Part shown: positions 54,479-62,338 of the stretch, one piece after another | Numbering within the stretch: the stretch's first letter is position 1 | How the letters are laid out: every line of letters begins with the position of its first letter | From: Streptomyces coelicoflavus | Lineage (GTDB): Bacteria; Actinomycetota; Actinomycetes; Streptomycetales; Streptomycetaceae | DNA length: 64,000 nucleotides | NCBI RefSeq assembly: GCF_003112555.1 | Contig: NZ_BEWB01000002.1 | Coordinates: forward strand, 186,001-250,000 | Direction of reading: 5' to 3' | Translations under genes and position numbers: made by a program | Notes under the pieces: generated by a model | Database searches by the model: none | Told to the model about the DNA's origin: nothing | What the model saw: only the letters and a program-made list of their open reading frames with translations

Positions 54479-55353
54479 GCAACGACGACACGCAGCCCGG
54501 CCTGACCCGCTTCAGCATCAACCAGATGACGGTCAAGCAGCTCTCGCTGCCCGAACTGACCACGGCTTGCCGTGAACTGGGCATCGGCAACGTCGGTCTG
54601 TGGCGCGAACCGGTCCAGGCGTACGGCGTCGAGGCGGCGGCGAAGCTGGTCCGCGAGGCGGGCCTGGGGGTCACCACCCTGTGCCGGGGCGGTTTCCTCA
54701 CCGCCGTCGACCCCGACGAGCGCGCGAAGGCGCTGGCCGACAACCGCCGTGCCGTCGACGAGGCCGCCGCCCTCGGCACCGACACCCTGGTCCTGGTCTC
54801 GGGCGGTCTCCCGCCGGGCACCAAGGACCTGCGCGCCGCCCGCGAACGCATCGCCGACGCCCTGGCGGAGCTGGGCCCCTACGCCGAACAGCACGGCGTA
54901 CGCCTCGCCATCGAACCGCTCCACCCCATGTACGCCTCCGACCGCTGCGTGGTCTCCACCCTCACCCAGGCACTGGACCTCGCCGAACGCTTCCCGGCCC
55001 ACCAGGTCGGCGTCACCGTCGACACGTACCACGTCTGGTGGGACGACCAGGCTCCGGCGCAGATCGCCCGGGCCGGCGCGGGCGGCCGCATCCACACCTT
55101 CCAGCTCGCCGACTGGACCACCCCCCTGCCCGAGGGCGTCCTCAACGGCCGCGGCCAGATCGGCGACGGCGCGATCGACATGCGGGAGTGGAAGGGGTAC
55201 GTCGAGGCGGCCGGGTACACCGGCCCGATCGAGGTCGAACTGTTCAACGAGGGGCTGTGGGCGCGGGACGGGCGGGAGGTGCTGGCCGAGACGGCGGCCC
55301 GGTTCGCCGCGCACGCCGGGGACGGGGCGGGCGCCACAGGTCCCGAAAAGTAA
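54475..55353 (+). CDS. Sugar-phosphate isomerase/epimerase
   Basis: A 292-residue AP-endonuclease-2-like TIM barrel: RFSINQMTVKQLSLPELTTA, GIGNVGLWREPVQAYGVEAA, VRLAIEPLHPMYASDRCVVS (metal Glu), VGVTVDTYHVWWDDQAPAQI and PIEVELFNEGLWARDGREVL. It shares family with the gene at 49694-50494 but is clearly a different subgroup. Third gene of the operon, start overlapping DUF993. It probably isomerises or epimerises the keto-sugar made by the dehydrogenase. Confidence 0.9.
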   Translation: MSNDDTQPGLTRFSINQMTVKQLSLPELTTACRELGIGNVGLWREPVQAYGVEAAAKLVREAGLGVTTLCRGGFLTAVDPDERAKALADNRRAVDEAAALGTDTLVLVSGGLPPGTKDLRAARERIADALAELGPYAEQHGVRLAIEPLHPMYASDRCVVSTLTQALDLAERFPAHQVGVTVDTYHVWWDDQAPAQIARAGAGGRIHTFQLADWTTPLPEGVLNGRGQIGDGAIDMREWKGYVEAAGYTGPIEVELFNEGLWARDGREVLAETAARFAAHAGDGAGATGPEK

Positions 55354-55465
55354 ATCCGGCGACCGTGCAACCCTTCCGGGGGTCCGTGGGTCGTACCTGG
55401 CATCGGAACTTCCGTGGGGGTACCCGGGGGGGAAATCCCGGAGTTCTGATGGGGAGGGGAAACCC

Positions 55466-55496
55466 GAGGGGGCCCGGTCGACGACCGGGCCCCCTC
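55466..55496. terminator. Bidirectional terminator, isomerase/rbsD
   Basis: Perfect 14-bp stem GAGGGGGCCCGGTC/GACCGGGCCCCCTC with a 3-nt loop between the convergent ends of the dehydrogenase operon and rbsD. Confidence 0.88.
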
Positions 55497-55526
55497 AAAC
55501 TTCTCCCGCACTCACGAGCGGCGTCC

Positions 55527-55916
55527 TCAGAAGAAGACCCCGCACCGCAGCAGCACATTGGCGTACGGCCGGGCCTCCCCGGTGCGCACGATCAGCCGCG
55601 CGCCCGCCGACAGCTCCTTCAGCCGCTCGTGCGGGACGAGTTCGAGCGCCGGAAAGAGCCCGTCGAGCAGCGCGGCGCACTCCGCGTTGGCCTGCCGGAC
55701 CTCCCGCGCCGCCGTCGCACCCTCGACGACCAGCTCGGCGAGCAGACCGTCCAGCACTTCCGCGAAGGCCGGCACCCCGGCCCGGAAGGCCAGGTCGACG
55801 ACGCGCGGACCGTCCGGAACGGGCATGCCCACGTCGCACACCAGGACACCGTCCCCGTGGCCGAGTTCGGCGAGGGCGCCCGCCAGGTGCCGGTTGAGTA
55901 TCCCCGCCTTCCTCAC
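55527..55916 (-). CDS. rbsD: D-ribose pyranase RbsD
   Basis: A 129-residue RbsD/FucU mutarotase that interconverts pyranose and furanose ribose. Marked by GILNRHLAGALAELGHGDGV with the conserved His, and RLIVRTGEARPYANVLLRCG at the C terminus with the Tyr/Asn of the active site. GTG start overlaps the ribokinase stop by 4 bases. Last gene of the rbs operon, ended by a strong hairpin. Confidence 0.93.
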   Translation of the reverse strand: MRKAGILNRHLAGALAELGHGDGVLVCDVGMPVPDGPRVVDLAFRAGVPAFAEVLDGLLAELVVEGATAAREVRQANAECAALLDGLFPALELVPHERLKELSAGARLIVRTGEARPYANVLLRCGVFF

Positions 55917-56818
55917 AGCGCCTCGGCCTCCGCCGCCGTCGGGTACGACTCCTGCGCCCCCGCCTTCGTGACCGCCGCCGCGCCCACCCGGGCCGCGTAC
56001 GCCGCCGCGTCGGCGAGCGACTCGCCGGTGCCGAGCCGCCAGGCCAGCGCCGCGGTGAACGCGTCACCGGCGCCCGTGGTGTCCACGGCGTCCACCTTCA
56101 CGGACGGCACCCGGACCACGCCGCCGGCCGCCGACGCGACCAGCGCGCCCTCGGCGCCCAGCGTCACGACCACCGAGCGCGGCCCCTTGGCCAGCAGGAC
56201 ACGGGCCCAGTCCTCGGGCCGCTCGCCGACGAGGGCGTCGCCGAGGATCACCTTCGCCTCGTGCTCGTTGACGATCAGCGGGTCGCACGCCGCCAGCACC
56301 TCCTGCGGAAGTGGCCGCGGCGGCGACGGGTTCAGCACGAACCGGCTGTCCGGCGCGAGGGAGCGGACCACCTCCACGACCGTCTCCAGCGGGATCTCCA
56401 ACTGCGTGGAGACCACCCGGGAGGCGTGGAAGAGGCTGGCCGCGGCCCGGACGTCGCCCGGTGCGAGGCGGCCGTTGGCGCCCGGCGAGACCACGATGCT
56501 GTTGTCCCCGGACGGGTCCACGGTGATCAGCGCGACGCCGGTCGGGGCGCCGCCCACCAGCACGCCGACCGTGTCGACACCGGCCGCCCGCTGCGAGTCC
56601 AGCAGCAGCCGCCCGTAGTCGTCGTCGCCCACCCGGGCCAGCAGGGCCGTACGGGCACCGAGCCGGGCGGCGGCGACGGCCTGGTTGCCGCCCTTGCCGC
56701 CCGGGTGGACGGCCAGGTCGGAGCCGAGCACCGTCTCCCCGGCCCCCGGCCGCCGCTCGACACCGATCACCAGGTCGGCGTTGGCCGACCCGACGACCAG
56801 CAGGTCGTAGTCGTACAT
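55913..56818 (-). CDS. rbsK: Ribokinase RbsK
   Basis: A 301-residue PfkB-family kinase that phosphorylates D-ribose at O5. N-terminal GSANADLVIGVERRPGAGET and substrate loop GGKGGNQAVAAARLGA; the C-terminal DTTGAGDAFTAALAWRL holds the catalytic Asp and anion hole. The ATG is used with GGAGAACG as ribosome site; a longer frame to 56848 has none. Overlaps rbsD. Confidence 0.93.
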   Translation of the reverse strand: MYDYDLLVVGSANADLVIGVERRPGAGETVLGSDLAVHPGGKGGNQAVAAARLGARTALLARVGDDDYGRLLLDSQRAAGVDTVGVLVGGAPTGVALITVDPSGDNSIVVSPGANGRLAPGDVRAAASLFHASRVVSTQLEIPLETVVEVVRSLAPDSRFVLNPSPPRPLPQEVLAACDPLIVNEHEAKVILGDALVGERPEDWARVLLAKGPRSVVVTLGAEGALVASAAGGVVRVPSVKVDAVDTTGAGDAFTAALAWRLGTGESLADAAAYAARVGAAAVTKAGAQESYPTAAEAEAL

Positions 56819-56897
56819 CAGTCGTTCTCCGATTCGAGTGGTTCCCACTGATTCCCGCTGATTCCCACTGGCTTCCGCCGGGTCCCGGGGGCCGGTC

Positions 56898-58856
56898 TCA
56901 GCCCTCGAAGCCGGCCACGTTCTCCTTGGTGACGACCTTCACGGGCACCTTCACCGTCTGCTCCACCTTCTTGTCCTCGGCCGCCCGCAGCGCGTTCTGT
57001 ACGGCGATCCTGCCCAGTTCCTTCGGCTGCTGCGCGACGGACGCGTACAACGTGCCCGCCTCGACCGCCTTCAGCCCGACCGGCGTGCCGTCGAAACCGA
57101 CGACCTGGACCGACTTTCCGGCCTTGGAACCCAGCGCCTTGATCGCGCCCAGCGCCATCTCGTCGTTCTCCGCGAAGACGCCGTCGATGTCGGGGTGCGC
57201 CTGGAGCAGGTTGGTCATCACGTCCAGGCCCTTGGTGCGGTCGAAGTCCGCGGGCTGCTTGGCGACGACCTTGATGCCCGGGTACTCCTTCAGCCCAACC
57301 GCGAAGCCCGCCCCGCGTTCCCGGCTGGCGGAGGTGCCGGCCTGGCCCTGGAGGATCACGAGGGTGCCCTTGCCGCCGAGCTTCTCGGCGAGCGCCTTGG
57401 CGCCCAGCTCACCGCCCTCGACGTTGTCGGAGGCGACCAGTGCGGACGTCTCCGCCTTGTTGACGCCGCGGTCCACGGCGATGACGGGGATGTCGTCCTT
57501 GTTCGCCGAGCGCACCGAGGGACCGGCCGCGTCGGAGTCCACGGGGTTGACGATGACCGCGGACAGGCTTCCGCTGACGAAGTTCTGCAGCTGGTTGGCC
57601 TGCTGGGAGGCGTCGTTCTGGGCGTCGGTGACCGTCAGGTCCACGCCCAGCTTCTTCGCCTCCTCCTCCGCGCCGTTCCTGATCTGCACGAAGAACGGGT
57701 TGTTGAGCGTGGACAGCGACAGCCCTATCTTCTGGGTCTTGCCGCCGGAGGAGCCGTTGTGCAGCAGCGAGGTCGCGCCGACGACGGCGACGGCCACGAC
57801 CGCGGCGATCACGTACGTCAGCGCCTGCTTGCCCCGGTTGCCGCCGCCGGACGCCCCGGCGGCCGGAGTCGTCGCGCCCGCCTTGCGGCGCAGCGTGTCG
57901 AAGAGCACCGCCAGCGCGATGACGACACCGATGACGACCTGCTGCCAGAACGCGGAGACGGACAGCAGGTTGAGGCCGTTGCGCAGCACCGCGAGGATCA
58001 GCGCGCCGATCAGCGTGCCCGACGCCTTGCCGGTGCCGCCCGCCAGCGAGGCACCGCCGATGACGACGGCCGCGATGGCGTCCAGCTCGTAGCCCTGCGC
58101 GGCCTGGGGCTGCGCGGAGGCCAGCCGGGAGGCGAGCACGATGCCCGCGGCGGCGGCGAACAGGCCGGAGAAGGCGTAGATGGCGAGCTTCTGCCGCTTC
58201 ACCCGCAGCCCGGACAACCGCGCGGCCTCCTCGTTGCCGCCGATGGCGTACATGGACCGGCCGATGTAGGTCCGTCCGAGCACGAACGCGGTGATCAGAC
58301 CCATCACGATCATCACGAGCACCGGCACCGGCAGCCAGCCGCCGAGCGTGTCACCGAGGTGGGAGACCGAGTCCGGGAAGGCGATCGGCGAACCCTGCGA
58401 GATGACCAACGACAGACCGCGCCCCACGGAGAGCATGGCCAGCGTCGCGATGAACGGCGGCAGCTTCCCGTACGAGATGAGGAAACCGTTCACCAGACCG
58501 CAGGCGATGCCCGTGGCGACGGACAGCAGCACGGCGAGCGCGACCGGCATCCCGGCCTCGGTGGCGCTCCAGGCCAGCACGGTGGCCGACAGCGCGGCGA
58601 CCGAACCGACCGACAGGTCGATGCCCGCCGAGACGATGACGAAGGTGACGCCGAACGCGAGGATCGCGGTGACGGCGGCCTGGACGCCGACGTTGAGGAG
58701 GTTGTCGGCGGTCAGGAAGTCCCCGGACAGCGCCGACATGGCGATGACGAGGACGATCAGCGCGGTCAGCGCGCCGTTGTCGAGCAGCAGGCGGCGCAGG
58801 CCGCCCGTGGCGCCGCCCTGCGCGCCCGGCTTGCTCTTGAGCGTGTCAGTGGCCAC
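56898..58856 (-). CDS. Fused ribose ABC permease and sugar-binding protein (RbsC-RbsB)
   Basis: A 652-residue fusion starting at GTG (GGAGG ribosome site, overlapping rbsA by 11 bases). Residues about 25-325 are an RbsC/AraH-type permease with the conserved VTFVIVSAGIDLSVGSVAAL and AAVVIGGASLAGGTGKASGT. A Gly/Ala linker, an extra membrane helix (about 346-365, VIAAVVAVAVVGATSLL), and a periplasmic-binding-type domain (about 370-652: IGLSLSTLNNPFFVQIRNGA and GVFAENDEMALGAIKAL) follow. The binding protein is thus tethered to its permease instead of being a separate lipoprotein. Annotated as bifunctional in S. coelicolor SCO2747. Confidence 0.92.
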   Translation of the reverse strand: MATDTLKSKPGAQGGATGGLRRLLLDNGALTALIVLVIAMSALSGDFLTADNLLNVGVQAAVTAILAFGVTFVIVSAGIDLSVGSVAALSATVLAWSATEAGMPVALAVLLSVATGIACGLVNGFLISYGKLPPFIATLAMLSVGRGLSLVISQGSPIAFPDSVSHLGDTLGGWLPVPVLVMIVMGLITAFVLGRTYIGRSMYAIGGNEEAARLSGLRVKRQKLAIYAFSGLFAAAAGIVLASRLASAQPQAAQGYELDAIAAVVIGGASLAGGTGKASGTLIGALILAVLRNGLNLLSVSAFWQQVVIGVVIALAVLFDTLRRKAGATTPAAGASGGGNRGKQALTYVIAAVVAVAVVGATSLLHNGSSGGKTQKIGLSLSTLNNPFFVQIRNGAEEEAKKLGVDLTVTDAQNDASQQANQLQNFVSGSLSAVIVNPVDSDAAGPSVRSANKDDIPVIAVDRGVNKAETSALVASDNVEGGELGAKALAEKLGGKGTLVILQGQAGTSASRERGAGFAVGLKEYPGIKVVAKQPADFDRTKGLDVMTNLLQAHPDIDGVFAENDEMALGAIKALGSKAGKSVQVVGFDGTPVGLKAVEAGTLYASVAQQPKELGRIAVQNALRAAEDKKVEQTVKVPVKVVTKENVAGFEG

Positions 58857-60417
58857 GGGAGGCCTCCGTTCCGTCCGTTCCGTCGGTGTGCGGTGAATCG
58901 CTGGTGTGCGGTGAGTCGCCGGTGTGCGTGCTGACGGCGAGCGCCATCACGGCGTCCTGGGTGGCCTCGTCGGCGGGGAGTTCGCCCGCGACGCGTCCCT
59001 GCGCCATGACGACGACGCGGTCGCTCATGCCGAGGACCTCCGGCAGATCGCTGGAGATCATGAGCACGGCGGCACCGGCGGCCGTCAGTTCGTTGATGAG
59101 CTGGTAGATCTCGACCTTGGCGCCGACGTCGATGCCGCGCGTCGGCTCGTCGAGGATCAGCACCTTGGTGTTGGCCAGCAGCCACTTGCCGATGACGACC
59201 TTCTGCTGGTTGCCGCCGGAGAGCGTGCGCACGTGCTGCCCGAGCCCGGCCATCCGCACGCCGAGCTGCCCGGCGATCCGCTCGGCCGCCGTGTGCTGCC
59301 CCTTGAGGTCGACGAGCCCGGCGCGGGCGGTGGACCGGAGCGTGACGAGCCCGAGGTTCTCCTCCACGGAGGCGTCGAGGACGAGCCCCTGCCCCTTGCG
59401 GTCCTCGGGCACCAGCCCGATCCCGGCCGCCATGGCGGCGTTCACGTCGTGCCGCCGCAGCGGCGCGCCCGCGACGTGCACGGTCCCGGCGTCGTACGGG
59501 TCGGCGCCGAACACCGCTCGCACCACCTCCGTACGCCCGGCCCCGACGAGGCCCGCGATGCCGACGACCTCACCGGCCCGCACCTCGAAGCCGACGTCGT
59601 GGAAGACCCCGTCCCTGGTCAGCCCCTCCACCTTGAGCAGCGCCTCACCGGCGTCGGTCCGCTCGCGCGGGTACTGCTGCTCGATCGACCGCCCCACCAT
59701 GAGCCGGACCAGCTCGTCCTCCGGCGTGGAGGCGGGCACCTGCCCGACGCTCCGGCCGTCCCGGATGACGGTGACCCGGTCGCCGAGCGCGGCGATCTCC
59801 TCCAGGTGGTGGGTGATGAAGACGATCCCGACGCCGTCCTCGCGCAGCCGCCGCACGATGGCGAACAGCTTCTCGACCTCCTCGGAGGTCAGGACGGCGG
59901 TCGGCTCGTCCATGATGAGCACGCGCGCGTTCAGGCTGAGCGCCTTGGCGATCTCGACCATCTGGAGCCGGGCGATGCCGAGTTCACGCACCCGCGCACG
60001 CGGGGAGACCTTGACCCCCACCCGCTCGAGCAGCACCTCGGCGTCGGCGTTCATCCTCTTCCGGTCGATCATGCCGAGCCGGCGGGGCTGACGGCCCAGG
60101 AAGATGTTCTCGGCGACCGTGAGGTCGGGCACGAGGTTGAACTCCTGGTAGATCGTGGCGATCCCGAGGCGCTCGGAGTCCTGCGCACCGTGGATGCGCA
60201 CCTCCTCGCCACCGGCCAGGATCCGCCCGGCGTCGGGCGTGTAGGCGCCGGAGAGCATCTTGATGAGGGTGCTCTTGCCCGCGCCGTTCTCACCGAGGAG
60301 CACGTGCACCTCGCCCCGGCGCAGGTCGAAGTCGACGCTGTCGAGCGCGACCACGCCGGGGAAGGTCTTGCGGATGCCCTCGATGCGCAGCAACTCGTCC
60401 GGACTGCGGCTGCTCAC
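58846..60417 (-). CDS. rbsA: Ribose-type ABC transporter ATP-binding protein RbsA
   Basis: A 523-residue protein with two ATPase domains. Domain 1: GENGAGKSTLIKML, signature in ELGIARLQMVEIAKAL, Walker B VLIMDEPTAVL. Domain 2 has no classical Walker A (GLVGAGRTEVVRA), as is normal for RbsA/MglA, with LSGGNQQKVVIGKWLLAN and LILDEPTRGIDVG. The C-terminal tail is a repeat of HT(G/S)DSP from an 18-bp DNA repeat (58887-58930). Overlaps the LacI regulator stop by 4 bases and the permease start by 11. Confidence 0.94.
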   Translation of the reverse strand: MSSRSPDELLRIEGIRKTFPGVVALDSVDFDLRRGEVHVLLGENGAGKSTLIKMLSGAYTPDAGRILAGGEEVRIHGAQDSERLGIATIYQEFNLVPDLTVAENIFLGRQPRRLGMIDRKRMNADAEVLLERVGVKVSPRARVRELGIARLQMVEIAKALSLNARVLIMDEPTAVLTSEEVEKLFAIVRRLREDGVGIVFITHHLEEIAALGDRVTVIRDGRSVGQVPASTPEDELVRLMVGRSIEQQYPRERTDAGEALLKVEGLTRDGVFHDVGFEVRAGEVVGIAGLVGAGRTEVVRAVFGADPYDAGTVHVAGAPLRRHDVNAAMAAGIGLVPEDRKGQGLVLDASVEENLGLVTLRSTARAGLVDLKGQHTAAERIAGQLGVRMAGLGQHVRTLSGGNQQKVVIGKWLLANTKVLILDEPTRGIDVGAKVEIYQLINELTAAGAAVLMISSDLPEVLGMSDRVVVMAQGRVAGELPADEATQDAVMALAVSTHTGDSPHTSDSPHTDGTDGTEASRGH

Positions 60418-61490
60418 GGCGTACTCCTTCGTACGGGGGAGGGGGACGGGGGGTGTTCTGCGGGGTGTTCACCGGGTTGTTCGGCGGAGCCGGCGGGCGG
60501 CGGTTCGCCGCACGAGCGGCGCACGACGAGCCGCGCCGGCAGGGCGACGGACTCGCCGGCCCGCCCCGCGATCCGCTCGACCAGGGCGCGTACGGCGGCC
60601 CGTCCGAGGTCGCGGGTGGGCTGGGCGATCGCGGTGACCGGCGGATCGGTGTGCACGAACCAGGGGATGTCGTCGAACGCGGCGAGCCCGATGTCCTCGG
60701 GGACCCGCAGCCCCCGTGCCCGTACGGCGTCCAGCGCGCCGAGCGCCATCAGGTTGTCGGCGGCGAAGACGACCTCGGGCGGCTCGGGCAGGTCGAGGAA
60801 GCCCTCGGTGACCCGGCGTCCGCTGCCGGCCTGGAAGTCGCCCTGGCCGATGTAGGCGTCGGGGAGGGGAAGCCCGTACGCGGCGAGCGCCTCGCGGAAG
60901 GCGTCGACGCGCTCGCGTCCGGTGGTCGTGGCGGCGGGCCCGGCGATGATCGCGAGCCGGCGGTGCCCGAGCCCGTGCAGGTGAGCGACGAGGTCCCGGA
61001 CGGCCGCCCGCCCGTCCGACCTGACGACCGGCACGTCCACGCCGGGGATCCACCGGTCGACGAAGACCATCGGCGTCCCGGCCCGCGCGGCGTCCAGCAT
61101 GCGCGGGGAGCCGCCGTCGGTGGGGGAGACGAGGAGCCCGTCGATCCGCCGGTCGAGCAGCGTGGTGACGTGGTGGTCCTGGAGGTCGGGGCGCTCGTCG
61201 GCGTTGCCGATGATGACGCTGTAGCCGAGCGCGCGGGCCTCCTCCTCGACGGAACGGGCCAGCTCGGTGAAGTACGGGTTCATGACGTCGCTGATGACCA
61301 GGCCGAGGGTGCGGGTCTGGTCGGTGCGCAGCGACCGGGCGACGGCGTTCGGACGGTAGCCCAGCGTGTCGACGGCGGCCAGCACGCGCGCGCGGGCGGC
61401 GGGGCTGACCGACGGGTGGCCGTTGAGCGCCCGCGAGACCGTGGCGACGGACACGCCTGCCTCGGCGGCAACGTCCTTGATGCTCGCCAT
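60414..61490 (-). CDS. rbsR: LacI-family regulator of the rbs operon
   Basis: A 358-residue LacI regulator. Helix-turn-helix: MASIKDVAAEAGVSVATVSR, hinge helix NGHPSVSPAARARVLAAVD; effector domain about 60-330, Pro-rich tail (about 335-358). It is the first gene of the operon that encodes its own transporter, coupled to rbsA by a 4-base overlap, so it is autoregulated with it. Two operator-like repeats lie just upstream. Ribose or a related pentose is the likely inducer. Confidence 0.9.
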   Translation of the reverse strand: MASIKDVAAEAGVSVATVSRALNGHPSVSPAARARVLAAVDTLGYRPNAVARSLRTDQTRTLGLVISDVMNPYFTELARSVEEEARALGYSVIIGNADERPDLQDHHVTTLLDRRIDGLLVSPTDGGSPRMLDAARAGTPMVFVDRWIPGVDVPVVRSDGRAAVRDLVAHLHGLGHRRLAIIAGPAATTTGRERVDAFREALAAYGLPLPDAYIGQGDFQAGSGRRVTEGFLDLPEPPEVVFAADNLMALGALDAVRARGLRVPEDIGLAAFDDIPWFVHTDPPVTAIAQPTRDLGRAAVRALVERIAGRAGESVALPARLVVRRSCGEPPPAGSAEQPGEHPAEHPPSPSPVRRSTP

Positions 61491-61507
61491 CGTCGTTCCA
61501 CCTCCTC

Positions 61508-61523
61508 GTGGAATCGATTACAC
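61508..61523. promoter_or_regulatory. RbsR operator-like site A
   Basis: GTGGAATCGATTACAC (61508-61523) is an imperfect palindrome centred on CG, typical of LacI-family operators, 18 bp upstream of the regulator start. Confidence 0.7.
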
Positions 61524-61529
61524 GGAGGA

Positions 61530-61545
61530 TTGGAAACGATTACAC
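61530..61545. promoter_or_regulatory. RbsR operator-like site B
   Basis: TTGGAAACGATTACAC repeats site A with two changes, centres 22 bp apart (two helical turns), favouring cooperative binding of repressor dimers. Confidence 0.7.
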
Positions 61546-61669
61546 GAGTGGATTCAAGGGGTGGGGTGGCGCCGATGCCGAATCGTGACCGGGAAGGGAC
61601 GTGCGCAGAGCGGCGGGCGGCACTCGGGCAACTCGGCCCCGGGTGCCGCCCGGACCGGCCTCCGCGAGG

Positions 61670-62158
61670 TCAGTCCGCCACGGCCGTCGCGAACATCCCC
61701 GCCTCGTACGAGCCGCCCTTCTGGTGCGTGATCACGGCGAGCCGGTTGGCCGCGTTGATCATGGCGACCAGGCAGATCAGCGCGGCGACCTGGTCGTCGT
61801 CGTAGTGCTTGCGCACGAGGGCCCACGTCTCGTCGGACACGCCGTCGTGCGCGTCGGCGAGCCGGGTGCCCTCCTCGGCGAGGGCCAGCGCCGCCTGCTC
61901 GGCCTCGGTGAACACGGTGGACTCGCGCCAGGCGGCCACCAGGTGGAGCCGGACCGCGCTCTCCCCGGCGGCCGCGGCCTCCTTGACGTGCATGTCGATG
62001 CAGTGGCCGCAGCCGTTGATCTGGCTGGCCCGCAGCGACACCAGCTCCTGCGTGGCCTTCGGCAGCGGCGACTCGTGCAGCAGCATGCCCATGCCCGCGA
62101 ACCGCTTCGCGAAGCGGCCTGCGAACTCGTTCTCGAAGAGGTTGAATCGGGTGTCCAT
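61670..62158 (-). CDS. CMD/AhpD-like protein controlled by ECF41 sigma
   Basis: A 162-residue carboxymuconolactone-decarboxylase-family protein of the AhpD-like type. The core has SLRASQINGCGHCIDMHVKE with CxxC (Cys50-Cys53) and a nearby His, typical of peroxidase-linked AhpD proteins; the enzyme activity is unknown (called COE in ECF41 work). ATG after GAGGACG. It is divergent from the ECF41 gene and has a perfect ECF41-type promoter, TGTCACA-N16-CGTC, so it is the main target of that sigma factor. Confidence 0.92.
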   Translation of the reverse strand: MDTRFNLFENEFAGRFAKRFAGMGMLLHESPLPKATQELVSLRASQINGCGHCIDMHVKEAAAAGESAVRLHLVAAWRESTVFTEAEQAALALAEEGTRLADAHDGVSDETWALVRKHYDDDQVAALICLVAMINAANRLAVITHQKGGSYEAGMFATAVAD

Positions 62159-62206
62159 GATCGCGTCCTCGCTGTCGGTGTCTCGGTGTCTCGGTGACGG
62201 ACACAA

Positions 62207-62233
62207 GACGCCGGCGCTCCGCCCCCTGTGACA
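62207..62233 (-). promoter_or_regulatory. ECF41-type promoter of the CMD gene
   Basis: On the minus strand TGTCACA (62233-62227) and CGTC (62210-62207) are separated by exactly 16 bp, matching the ECF41 consensus TGTCACA-n16-CGTC. It is 49 bp upstream of the CMD gene start. Confidence 0.85.
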
Positions 62234-62267
62234 GGTCGCCGCTGTGACACGGACCACCATGGACGGG

Positions 62268-62294
62268 TGTCACAGAACCCCGCCGGCCGGTGTC
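62268..62294 (+). promoter_or_regulatory. ECF41-type promoter of the sigma gene
   Basis: TGTCACA (62268-62274), 16 bp, then TGTC (62291-62294), one base from the CGTC -10 of ECF41 promoters, 44 bp before the sigma gene start; suggests autoregulation. A further TGTGACA lies at 62243-62249 without a matching -10. Confidence 0.65.
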
Positions 62295-62338
62295 CTGTGT
62301 GCGTGACACCGCCGGAACCGAACGAACGGGAGAAGCTG

